Below, piece by piece: positions 1-6,297 of a stretch of 10,023 bases of DNA. The translations under genes were made by a program, and so were the position numbers. The notes under the pieces are model-generated. The model had not been told where the DNA came from and made no database searches. It was given only the letters and a program-made list of their open reading frames with translations. Each line of letters starts with the position of its first letter. Positions within the stretch are counted from its first letter, which is position 1. The DNA comes from CAJWBT01 sp964401855 (GTDB lineage: Bacteria > Chloroflexota > Dehalococcoidia > Lucifugimonadales > UBA3495), in assembly GCA_964401855.1 (NCBI GenBank), contig CAYOAF010000041.1, forward strand, positions 1 through 10,023, given 5' to 3'.

Positions 1-190
1 CATCCACCGTGAGGATGTCTACTTCACCGAAGAGGACTGGGAGCAGCAATTCCCGGGGCAACCCTACCCTAGGAACATCGCCGAGATCATCGTGGGCAAG
101 CACCGCCACGGCCGCACCGGCAGCATCAAGCTGTACTTCCATGACAACTGGGTCAGGTTCGACCCGAACCCCAAGGATGACGACTACTGA
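1..190 (+). CDS. dnaB: Replicative DNA helicase DnaB, C-terminal end (partial)
   Basis: Reading from base 2, 62 codons are open up to the TGA at 188-190; base 1 is the last base of an earlier codon, so the gene begins outside the window. The peptide contains RNIAEIIVGKHRHGRTGSIK followed by LYFHDNWVRFD. This matches the closing part of the RecA-like ATPase domain of DnaB, where family members read AEIIVAKHRNGPTG then a short strand with KLYF and a final RFE/RFD. DnaB is the hexameric helicase that unwinds DNA at the replication fork. A short acidic tail (PNPKDDDY) follows. The next gene starts two bases after the stop, so the two are very probably cotranscribed. The downstream DnaD-type and loader genes fit a helicase role. 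Only the C-terminus is visible, so Walker motifs and any intein cannot be judged. Confidence 0.85.
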   Translation, partial: IHREDVYFTEEDWEQQFPGQPYPRNIAEIIVGKHRHGRTGSIKLYFHDNWVRFDPNPKDDDY

Positions 191-192
191 TC

Positions 193-933
193 ATGGCGAT
201 CTCCGGATTTCCGCCGGGCACGCTGTACACGCCGGTGCCCAACCCTGTCTTCGGTCCGTTGTTGGAGCAAGTGCAGGACCTGGCCGAGTTGAAGGTCACC
301 CTGCGCGGCCTGTGGATGCTGCACCGGGCGCGGGGCTGGCTTCAGGCAGTGCGCCTGCCGGAGTTTCTTGGCGACCGGACCCTGCTCCGCGGGCTCCAGG
401 GGCCGGGAAAGGACCCGCGGGAAGAGATACTCCGGGGCCTTCGGCTGGCAGTAGTGCGGGGCACATTTCTACTGCACCGGCCCGACGAAGATACCACCGA
501 CGGCCAGGTCTACCTTCTCAACACCCCAGCCGGCCACAACACCCTGGTCCGGCTGCGGCGGGACGGCGGCGGGCCAACGGGGGACGGACCGTCATTTATT
601 GAAGACCCGGCCGAGACGCCGGCCGGCGAAGGACCGAATATCTTCGGCCTTTACGAAGACAACGTGGGAACCCTGTCTCCACTTCTGGCTGAGCAGCTCA
701 AAGAGGCGGAGGAGGTCTATCCCTGGCCCTGGATCAACGAGGCGTTCACAATCGCCGTTACCGAGAACAAAAGGAGTTGGCGCTACATAGCCGGCATTCT
801 GCGGCGGTGGGCGGCCGAAGGGAAAGGCAATGGAAAGCCTGGGCGACATTCTCAAAAGGATGACCGTCAGAAATACGTCGAAGACTACGAACGGCGATGG
901 GGCCACTTACCCGAGGAACGAGCCGGCCGCTGA
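193..933 (+). CDS. DnaD-domain primosomal protein
   Basis: This 246-residue protein probably acts in primosome assembly, bridging origin or fork DNA and the helicase loader, as DnaD does in Bacillus. Residues 1-120 look like a winged-helix-type N-terminal domain (LAELKVTLRGLWMLHRARGW, then a strand-rich stretch with GQVYLLNTPAG); this part is inferred from position and composition. A Gly/Pro-rich linker covers about 124-148. Residues 149-208 match the DnaD C-terminal domain: NIFGLYEDNVGTLSPLLAEQ, then NKRSWRYIAGILRRWAAEGK. The family YxxxIxxxW motif is present as Y198, I202 and W206. The tail from about 211 (KPGRHSQKDDRQKYVEDYER) is basic and polar. The ATG is two bases after the dnaB stop, which suggests translational coupling. 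The last 104 bases overlap the start of the loader gene in another frame. The domain call is strong; the exact partner is inferred. Confidence 0.82.
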   Translation: MAISGFPPGTLYTPVPNPVFGPLLEQVQDLAELKVTLRGLWMLHRARGWLQAVRLPEFLGDRTLLRGLQGPGKDPREEILRGLRLAVVRGTFLLHRPDEDTTDGQVYLLNTPAGHNTLVRLRRDGGGPTGDGPSFIEDPAETPAGEGPNIFGLYEDNVGTLSPLLAEQLKEAEEVYPWPWINEAFTIAVTENKRSWRYIAGILRRWAAEGKGNGKPGRHSQKDDRQKYVEDYERRWGHLPEERAGR

Positions 934-2269
934 CGTCTGCCCCATTTGCAAGGGCACCGGCTGGGTCAGCAAACGGGTCCACCTGGGACATCCCGACTTT
1001 GGACAAGCCTTCCCCTGCCGCTGTCAGCGCGCGGATGAGCCTGCCGGACGTATCGCCGCCTTGCGCCGATACAGCAACCTGGGGCCGCTGGAACGAATAT
1101 CCTTCGCCAGCACCCGGACGGACGGCCCGCTGCCCGACATCGGAAGCCGCCACCTGTTCCGCCAGGCCCTGGACGCCGCCGTGGCGTTCGCTGAAAACCC
1201 CAGCGGCTGGCTGACCTTGACGGGACCCAGCGGTTCCGGCAAGACCCACCTGGCGGTGGCCGTGGCCAACCGCTGCATTGAACGGGGTCAGACTACCTTT
1301 TTCATCGTGGTCGCCGACCTCCTGGACCACCTGCGGGCCGCCTATTCTCCCGATAACCCGGTATCCTACGACGAACTCTTCGAACAGGTGCGCAACGCGC
1401 CGGTGCTGGTGCTGGACGACCTGGGGACCCATAGCTCCACACCCTGGGCCCAGGAGAAGCTGTACCAGGTTTTCAATCACCGCTTCAACGCCTCCCTGCC
1501 CACGGTCATCACCATCAGGGGACCTCTGCAGCGGCTGGATGAGGGGTTGCGTACCCGGATGGAGTCCGCCGAAGGGTTCTCCCGGGTGCTCCACCTGGGC
1601 CAATACAATACTCGCCTGGCCCGCCGGATCGGGGACCTGCCGGAGGAGATGCATCGGCGGATGACCTTTGACAACTTCGATGTCCGGGGCGGCCGCAACG
1701 CTTCCCGGAAGGACCAGGAGTCTCTGCAAATGGCCAAGCATGCCGCCGAGACCTTTGCCGTCGAACCCGAAGGATGGTTGCTGTTCACCGGGCCCCGGGG
1801 GTCCGGCAAGACCCACCTGGCGGTGGCCATCGCCGGAGAAAGCGTGCGCCGGGGCCGCCCGGTTTTTTTCGCTTTCGTCCCGTCCCTGCTGGACCACCTG
1901 AGGTCCACCTTCAATCCCAACAGTCCAATCGGCTACGACGAACTCTTCGAACAGATCAAGACGGTGCCCCTGTTGATTCTGGACGACCTGGGCGCGGAGA
2001 GCAGCACCTCTTGGGCCGATGAGAAGCTCTACCAGATTGTGGTCCACCGGCACGAGAACCGGCTGCCCACGGTGATCACCAACGCCGGCTCCATCGAGGA
2101 CCTGGAGGAGGCCAAGCCCCACATCGCCTCCCGATTGGTTGACAGCATGGTGGTGGACTGGGAGCCGATCACCGCCCCCAACTACCGGGACCAGCGCCGG
2201 GACCGGGGCGGCCCACCTTCCGCCGGCCGACCGCCTCGGACCCGACGGCAACCGCCGGCCCACCAATAG
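830..2269 (+). CDS. DnaC/DnaI-type helicase loader with two tandem AAA+ modules
   Basis: This 479-residue ATPase is probably the loader that places DnaB on DNA. An N-terminal segment (MESLGDILKR) leads into a zinc-binding module with Cys at 37, 40, 63 and 65 (CPIC...CRC), resembling the DnaI N-terminal domain. Two complete AAA+ modules follow. Module 1 has Walker A GPSGSGKT (K138) and Walker B VLVLDDLG (D196, D197). Module 2 has Walker A GPRGSGKT (K327) and Walker B LLILDDLG (D385, D386). The spacing between copies is exactly 189 residues. Each module has an Arg-finger-like segment (RTRM; ASRL). Neither shows the usual Thr-Asn sensor-1 pair: the sites read VITIRG and VITNAG. The C-terminus is basic and Pro-rich. 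ATG 830 is preferred because an AAGGG-like ribosome site lies about 7 bases upstream and the N-terminus is loader-like; this start creates the overlap with the DnaD gene. Usual DnaC/DnaI proteins are about 250-310 residues with one AAA+ module. An IstB-type transposon ATPase is less likely given the dnaB/DnaD context. Confidence 0.85.
   Translation: MESLGDILKRMTVRNTSKTTNGDGATYPRNEPAADVCPICKGTGWVSKRVHLGHPDFGQAFPCRCQRADEPAGRIAALRRYSNLGPLERISFASTRTDGPLPDIGSRHLFRQALDAAVAFAENPSGWLTLTGPSGSGKTHLAVAVANRCIERGQTTFFIVVADLLDHLRAAYSPDNPVSYDELFEQVRNAPVLVLDDLGTHSSTPWAQEKLYQVFNHRFNASLPTVITIRGPLQRLDEGLRTRMESAEGFSRVLHLGQYNTRLARRIGDLPEEMHRRMTFDNFDVRGGRNASRKDQESLQMAKHAAETFAVEPEGWLLFTGPRGSGKTHLAVAIAGESVRRGRPVFFAFVPSLLDHLRSTFNPNSPIGYDELFEQIKTVPLLILDDLGAESSTSWADEKLYQIVVHRHENRLPTVITNAGSIEDLEEAKPHIASRLVDSMVVDWEPITAPNYRDQRRDRGGPPSAGRPPRTRRQPPAHQ
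1235..1954 (+). repeat. Internal duplication of the AAA+ module, 567-base offset
   Basis: The two ATPase modules of the loader are related at DNA level. A 27-base identical run over Walker A occurs at 1235-1261 and 1802-1828, and a 21-base identical run encoding YDELFEQ occurs at 1367-1387 and 1934-1954. Both pairs have the same offset of 567 bases, so there is no length change between these landmarks. This indicates an internal duplication kept similar by recent origin, gene conversion or strong constraint. The coordinates span the first to the last identical landmark, not the full module limits, which are roughly 1180-1660 and 1745-2180. Confidence 0.8.
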
Positions 2270-2313
2270 GGCACCGAGTCCTCCTCCCGACAGGCCCCAA
2301 CGGTATCGCCAAT

Positions 2314-2335
2314 GCCCGGTCCACCTCTGCCGGGC
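2314..2335 (+). terminator. Candidate hairpin terminator after the replication cassette
   Basis: An inverted repeat GCCCGG (2314-2319) / CCGGGC (2330-2335) with a 10-base loop lies 45 bases after the loader stop. It is followed by the moderately T-rich ACTTTCGTT. The stem is short and the T tract is interrupted, so the call is tentative. Confidence 0.3.
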
Positions 2336-2535
2336 CACTTTCGTTAAAGGCGGGTTTACCGTCCGGTCCCCATTCCCTTTTCCGAGTGAGTTTGTCGTCA
2401 CCCATAACCCCACAATGGCCCAGACAGTCCGAAAATCCATCCGCCTGTTCATGATGAGGCAAGCTGTCTTGGCAAGCCCGGGGGTCATCGCCCAAATTTG
2501 AGGGCTTGATCCGGCTGGAATAAGGGGGTGCCCCC

Positions 2536-2564
2536 TTCAATTTAACGCCGCCCGGTCTTAACAT
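2536..2564 (+). promoter_or_regulatory. Weak promoter candidate for the first two-component pair
   Basis: A -35-like TTCAAT (2536-2541) is separated by 17 bases from a -10-like TAACAT (2559-2564), placing a start of transcription near 2571 and a leader of about 45 bases. Matches to consensus are only partial (3/6 and 4/6), and the -35 overlaps the small hairpin at 2522-2537, so this is a guess based on spacing. Confidence 0.25.
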
Positions 2565-2616
2565 TTTGGTTGGGCCGTGACAAACCCCCGGTCCGGATAC
2601 ACCGCTTGAGGTGTTT

Positions 2617-3318
2617 ATGCTTCCGATGCGGCAGCTGGTGTTGGCCGTGGAAGACGACCGGAAAACAGCCGACATCATCAGGGCCTACCTGGAGAAGGCC
2701 AGCTACGCCGTAACCCTTGCCCACGACGGCACGGAGGGGCTGGCAGCCGCCCGGCGCGATCCACCGGACTTGGTGGTGCTGGCCTTGCTGCTGCCTTCCC
2801 TCAACAGGCTGACCGTTTGCCGAGTCCTGCGAGAGGAATTGTCGATACCCATCATCATGCTTACCGCCATCACTACCGAGCAGGACAAGCTGACCGGCCT
2901 GGACCTTGGCGACGACGATTATGTTACCAAGCCCTTCAACCCCCGGGAGCTGGTGGCCCGGGTCCGCTCCGTCCTTCGCCGCTCTGTTGACGACGGCTCT
3001 TCACAGGGCATGAAGCCCCTCAGCTACCGCGGCCTGACACTGAACAGCCGGGCGCAAACCGCCACCGCCCAGGGCGGGGAAGTACACCTGACGCCCACCG
3101 AGTTCAGCTTGTTAGAGATGCTGATACTGGACCCTGGCCAACTCTCCACCCGGTCCCAGCTTGTGGAGAGAGCCCTGGGCTTCGACTACGAAGGAGTGGA
3201 CCGCACTATCGACGTACATATTCTGAACCTGCGGCGGAAGATCGAGCCCGAGCCCGGCCGCCACAAGTACATCATCACGGTCTACGGCAGAGGGTACAAG
3301 CTAGGTGACGGGCCTTGA
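2617..3318 (+). CDS. OmpR/PhoB-type response regulator with degenerate receiver (Asp to Ala)
   Basis: This is a DNA-binding response regulator of about 233 residues. The receiver domain comes first (LVLAVEDD acidic pocket, switch Thr in IIMLTA, and conserved Lys in YVTKPF). A winged-helix domain follows (HLTPTEFSLLEMLI, VDRTIDVHILNLRRKIEP, TVYGRGYKLGD). The phospho-acceptor position is Ala: the segment reads PDLVVLALLLPSLNR, where the family has VLDxMLPxxDG. The codon is GCC at 2782-2784, one base from an Asp codon, and the usual Asp-Gly that follows is Asn-Arg. It therefore should not be phosphorylated at the normal site. ATG 2617 is chosen because GAGG lies 5 bases upstream; GTG 2611 and ATG 2626 are alternatives. 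The histidine kinase starts in its stop codon (TTGA overlap). The effector half looks intact, so DNA binding may remain. Family call is strong; function in vivo is open. Confidence 0.9.
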   Translation: MLPMRQLVLAVEDDRKTADIIRAYLEKASYAVTLAHDGTEGLAAARRDPPDLVVLALLLPSLNRLTVCRVLREELSIPIIMLTAITTEQDKLTGLDLGDDDYVTKPFNPRELVARVRSVLRRSVDDGSSQGMKPLSYRGLTLNSRAQTATAQGGEVHLTPTEFSLLEMLILDPGQLSTRSQLVERALGFDYEGVDRTIDVHILNLRRKIEPEPGRHKYIITVYGRGYKLGDGP

Positions 3319-4681
3319 TCTACGGGCTGCGCTGGCAAATCCTACTGAGCATGGTCGCCGTAATCCTGGTGACCGTCGGCATGACCGCGTTTTTCGCCAA
3401 CCAGGCCGCCAACGCGGAGATAGAGCGAGTCCAGGGACGGGACGATGTCGCGCGCAATCAGGGATTGGCCGCACCCCTGACCCTCCGGTACTCCTCTACG
3501 GGGAGCTGGTCGGATGCGAAACGGCTGCTGGACGATGCCGGAGCGCTGTGCCAGCAGGGCATAATGCTGGCCGACTTGGATGGCGTGGTTGTCGCCAACA
3601 ACCAGCACGGGCTGGTGGGCCAGACCCTGGACCTCGACCTGAGAGGCCGGTCCGTGAATCCGGTGTCAGGGCCGGAGGGCCGGCTCGGAACCTTGATCTT
3701 CGATCCCAACCCTCTCTCCTCGGGTCCGGGGTGGCGAGGGGGAGGGCCCTGGACTCCTTTGGTCCCTCCCTGAGCGTGCTCCTGATCCTCAACGGCCTGC
3801 TGGCGGCAGCGGTGGCCATGGTGTTGACCTTCTTCCTGTCCCAGCGCGTTGTGGCGCCTGTGGAGTCGCTGGCGAAAGTGGCCCAGGCCGCGGCCCGGCA
3901 GGACTTCTCGGTCCGGGCCGAGGTCAAATCCCGAGATGAGGTGGGGGAGCTGTCCCGCATCTTCAACTCGATGATCGGAGAACTCTCCCGCACCGAAGAG
4001 CTGCGCCGCAACCTGGTAGCCGACCTGGCTCACGAACTGCGCACCCCGGTCACCAATGTCCGGGGCTACATCGAAGACATCGCCGATGGGGTTATGGCGC
4101 CCGATACCACCACTCTGGGCTCGATGCATGACGAGGTCATATTGCTGACCCGGCTCATCGATGACCTTCAAGACCTGGCCCTGGCTGAGTCGGGACGCCT
4201 GCCTTTCCAGCGGCAGGCCTGTGGCCTGGGCGACGTCGCCCAGCGGGCCCTGGCTGCCATGCAACAGCGGGCCCAGGCCAGGCAGATATCCCTCGAGGTA
4301 GCCGTGCCGGCCGAACTGCCGTTACAGGCGGACCCGGAGCGCATCAGCCAGGTGGTGCGCAATCTGCTGACCAACGCGGTGGAGTACACTCCCCGAGGCC
4401 GCTGGGTATCACTCCAGGCCTGGGATCGTGGTCCTGAGATTCAACTGGCGGTCCGGGATACAGGCCCGGGGATTCTGGTCGAGGGCCTGCCCTACATCTT
4501 CGAGCAGTTTTACCGGGTCGACAAGTCCAGGTCACAGGCCACCGGAGGCGTCAGACTGGGCTTGACCGTCGCCCGGCGGCTGGTGGAGGCCCGCGGAGGC
4601 AAAATCAGTGTCCGCAGTAAGCCGGGAGAAGGCACCGAATTCATGGTCCGCCTTTCCCGGAACGACGAGGCCATCAAGTAG
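3315..4681 (+). pseudogene. Sensor histidine kinase, frameshifted
   Basis: This is the membrane histidine kinase partner of the preceding regulator, split between two frames. The N-terminal part runs 3315-3773. It has a TTG start overlapping the regulator stop as TTGA, with AGGTGA six bases upstream; a transmembrane helix at about residues 8-28; and an extracytoplasmic sensor region. Its frame ends in an unrelated tail and TGA at 3771-3773. The C-terminal part is in the -1 frame to TAG at 4681. It holds a second transmembrane helix (LLILNGLLAAAVAMVLTFFL), HAMP, the H box DLAHELRTP (His codon 4031-4033), the N box NLLTNAVEYT (Asn 4373-4375), the G1 box DTGPG (from 4457) and an F box. Joined near 3738-3746 the product would be about 455 residues, close to the 463 of the second kinase here. 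The G2 box reads GGVRLGL instead of GGxGLGL (AGA at 4553-4555). A base-calling error, true decay or frameshifting cannot be told apart from this sequence. Confidence 0.8.
3731..3746 (+). other. Frameshift site in the first histidine kinase
   Basis: The reading frame must change by -1 here. The upstream frame reads tgg cga ggg gga ggg; the frame that continues the kinase reads agg ggg agg gcc ctg. A five-G run (3738-3742) and a three-G run (3744-3746) make a one-base deletion or a sequencing error plausible; one more G would restore a continuous protein. A GTG at 3731 in the downstream frame could in principle restart translation, but no ribosome site precedes it. Confidence 0.7.
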
Positions 4682-4803
4682 CTGTGGAGGCGGGCCGTCC
4701 CGTTGCGGCGGTCTTGCAATCACAATCGATTTAGCCGTTTCCCTTCCCTCCAGAACCGCGACTCATGCGTGGTCCGGCCGTGGCTGGGGAATTCGGACCC
4801 AGG

Positions 4804-4840
4804 GTCTTGCCGGTTGAATCGATGCAAGACTCCGGCAAGA
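4804..4840. promoter_or_regulatory. Nested inverted repeats with GCAAGA direct repeats
   Basis: Two mutually exclusive stems can form: GTCTTGC (4804-4810) with GCAAGAC (4824-4830), or TCTTGCCGG (4805-4813) with CCGGCAAGA (4832-4840). The right-hand arms also give GCAAGA direct repeats at 4824 and 4835, exactly 11 bases apart, with a further GCAAG at 4848. It lies in the 274-base gap before the small secreted protein, so it is probably an operator; an RNA role is possible if transcription starts further upstream. Confidence 0.4.
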
Positions 4841-4853
4841 TCTCGCCGCAAGC

Positions 4854-4888
4854 TTCAAATTTCCTTCAAACTATTGTGTCAAGATACT
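4854..4888 (+). promoter_or_regulatory. Direct-repeat operator and promoter candidate for the small secreted protein
   Basis: TTCAAA occurs at 4854-4859 and 4865-4870, 11 bases apart. This is the repeat period typical of OmpR/PhoB-class regulator sites. A -10-like GATACT is at 4883-4888, with only a poor -35 (TTTCCT, 4860-4865) 17 bases upstream, so an activator-dependent promoter fits. Either neighbouring regulator could bind; which one does is inference. Confidence 0.42.
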
Positions 4889-4955
4889 ACCAACGGAGTA
4901 CTCGCGTGCTAACCCGGGCAATCAATGAATCGGAAAAGACAAAGAGGTGGTTCTG

Positions 4956-5435
4956 ATGAGGAAACGGTGGGGTTTCGCTCTTCTGGCAACAGGAATGCTG
5001 GCCCTGACGCTGATGGCAGGCTCGGTGCTGGCCCAAACTGACGGCGACGGCATCCACTCGGGGGCCAAAACCTTCGCCGGCCGCGTGGCGGCGATCTTGG
5101 GTCTGGATGAAACCCAGGTACTGGACGCTTTCAGGCAAGCGTCAGAGGAAACCATGGGGAAAAAGCTTCAGATGAAGTTGGACCGCATGGTCGAACAGGG
5201 CAGGATCACCCAAGAACAAGCGGATGAGTACTTGCTGTGGCACCAGGCCAAGCCTGAGGGAGTAATGCCCGGGTCCCATTTCCGTGGGTTCGGCAAGCAT
5301 CACGAGTTCGGCGGCCGTTCCTTCGGGGACCATTTCTCCAAAAGGCTCAGGTTCCTCCAACCGGCGCCGGAAGAGGGCGCGGGGCAAACCTTCTTCGGGG
5401 CCGTCCCGCCGGCAGACCCCCTGCTCGCTCAATAA
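4956..5435 (+). CDS. Small secreted helical protein of unknown function
   Basis: I do not recognise a named family. The 159-residue product starts with a clear signal peptide: MRKR, a hydrophobic core (ALLATGMLALTLMAGSV) and a likely cut after VLA at residue 26. The mature part has two predicted helices (FAGRVAAILGLDETQVLDAF; KLDRMVEQGRITQEQADEYL). The pattern of a short helix pair with GRITQEQAD recurs in secreted proteins found beside two-component systems in Gram-positive and Chloroflexota genomes; that is recollection, not a search. A His/Gly/Phe-rich stretch follows (HFRGFGKHHEFGGRSFGDHF), which could bind metal, and then a Pro-rich tail. ATG 4956 is preferred over GTG 4947 because AGAGGTGG lies just upstream and MRKR gives a normal signal peptide. 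It sits alone between the two kinase/regulator pairs behind an OmpR-class repeat site, so it may be a regulated target or a ligand-binding accessory of the sensors. Confidence 0.72.
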   Translation: MRKRWGFALLATGMLALTLMAGSVLAQTDGDGIHSGAKTFAGRVAAILGLDETQVLDAFRQASEETMGKKLQMKLDRMVEQGRITQEQADEYLLWHQAKPEGVMPGSHFRGFGKHHEFGGRSFGDHFSKRLRFLQPAPEEGAGQTFFGAVPPADPLLAQ

Positions 5436-5469
5436 TGAGGGCCACCATCCCGGTGCGGACCTTCAAAGC

Positions 5470-5496
5470 GCCGGAAGGGGTTAACCTCCTTCCGGC
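5470..5496. terminator. Strong hairpin, terminator candidate
   Basis: A perfect 9-base stem GCCGGAAGG (5470-5478) / CCTTCCGGC (5488-5496) can be extended inward by GG/CC with one bulged base around TTAA. It lies 35 bases after the stop of the small secreted protein. The following CGTAGATTTGG is only weakly T-rich. It would separate that gene from the second two-component pair. Confidence 0.5.
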
Positions 5497-5607
5497 CGTA
5501 GATTTGGTCCGGCATCCCGCCGCACCGGCCGGTTGGCGCCCGGCCCGAGCCCCCGGACTCTTGTAGAATGTAGGTGATGTCGGCGAAGCCCAGATTGCGG
5601 AGAGCCA

Positions 5608-6297
5608 GTGGATAACACAGTCCTCATTGTGGAAGACGATCCTGAGACGGTGGAGCTGGTGAGCCTGTACCTGCGCCGGGACGGGTACCACGTGCTGTCG
5701 GCATCGGATGGCCTGGAGGGACTGAGGCTTGCCAGGGAAGCCCGGCCGGACCTGGTGATTCTGGACCTCATGCTGCCCGGGTTGGATGGGATGCAGGTGG
5801 GACGCATTCTCCGGGAAGAGGCGGACGTTCCCATCATCATGCTCACCGCCCGTGTGGATGAGAAAGACCGGCTTGCCGGGTTGGAGTTGGGCGCCGATGA
5901 CTATGTGACCAAGCCCTTCAGCCCCCGCGAACTGGCAGCCCGGGTCAAAGCCGTGCTGCGCCGCAGCGCCAACGACCCGTTTAACCAGGGCCCGTCCAAT
6001 TTGGTCTATAACCAGTTGACCGTGAACCTGCGCAACCGGTCGGTCCAGGTCGGCGAACAGCGGGTGGGGGTGACTCCCACCGAGTTCCGGCTGCTGGCCA
6101 TGATGGTCCGGGAGCCAGGCAGGGTATTCACCCGGGACCAAATCATCGACCGGGTGTTCGGTTACGATTTCGAGGGCTTCGACCGCACCGTCGACGCCCA
6201 CGTCTCCAGCCTGCGCCGGAAGTTGGAGCCGACCATGGGTGACCGTCGGCACATCCACACCGTTTATGGAGTGGGTTACAGGTTCGGCGATGAGTAA
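5608..6297 (+). CDS. OmpR/PhoB-type response regulator (intact)
   Basis: This 229-residue DNA-binding regulator has all receiver landmarks: VLIVEDD acidic pocket (E9, D10, D11), phospho-acceptor D53 in LVILDLMLPGLDG, switch Thr in IIMLTA and Lys in YVTKPF. The C-terminal winged helix has VTPTEFRLLAMMV, FDRTVDAHVSSLRRKLEP and TVYGVGYRFGDE. The start is GTG 5608 with GGAG five bases upstream. The kinase gene overlaps its last 8 bases, so they are translated together. It is a close relative of the regulator at 2617-3318 (shared TKPF.PRELxARVxxVLRRS and GxDRTxDxH segments). The upstream gap has a -10-like TAGAAT at 5564-5569 but no clear -35. Likely targets are its own operon, the adaptor gene and perhaps the small secreted protein; that is inference. 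Confidence 0.93.
   Translation: MDNTVLIVEDDPETVELVSLYLRRDGYHVLSASDGLEGLRLAREARPDLVILDLMLPGLDGMQVGRILREEADVPIIMLTARVDEKDRLAGLELGADDYVTKPFSPRELAARVKAVLRRSANDPFNQGPSNLVYNQLTVNLRNRSVQVGEQRVGVTPTEFRLLAMMVREPGRVFTRDQIIDRVFGYDFEGFDRTVDAHVSSLRRKLEPTMGDRRHIHTVYGVGYRFGDE

Larger units (their letters stand above)
2270..2616. other. Noncoding gap between replication and two-component genes
   Basis: About 350 bases hold no convincing gene; open frames here have no recognisable product. Besides the hairpin at 2314-2335, a second small inverted repeat lies at 2522-2537 (AAGGGG, 4-base loop, CCCCTT). It is a weak terminator candidate, because the following CAATTT is only modestly T-rich. The right half probably carries the promoter of the response regulator. 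A ribosome site GAGGTG is at 2608-2613. Confidence 0.6.

Noticed and set aside
830..2269. IstB-type transposon helper ATPase
   Set aside because: There is no transposase gene or terminal inverted repeats nearby, and the zinc module plus dnaB and DnaD-domain neighbours fit a helicase loader better.
758..2488. 576-codon open frame on the - strand opposite the loader gene
   Set aside because: It mirrors the strongly coding + strand loader in GC-rich DNA. Its translation is Gly/Pro/Val-rich with no recognisable domain, whereas the + strand shows two full AAA+ modules.
3305..3730. Start of a kinase at ATG-like codon 3305 in the downstream frame
   Set aside because: The first ~140 codons of that frame give an Arg/Pro-rich nonsense peptide, while the TTG 3315 frame gives a proper transmembrane helix and sensor segment over the same bases.
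3735..3746. Programmed -1 ribosomal frameshift
   Set aside because: No canonical slippery heptamer is in frame and no clear downstream stimulatory structure was found by eye; a one-base deletion or a base-calling error is simpler. Kept open only as a possibility.
4682..4803. Terminator after the first kinase
   Set aside because: Only a very short CGGG/CCCG pair without a T tract is visible, too weak to call.
5577..5615. 12-codon leader peptide overlapping the GTG start of the second regulator
   Set aside because: Its only ribosome-site-like bases touch the ATG directly, and the peptide has no distinctive composition; an ORF of this size is expected by chance.
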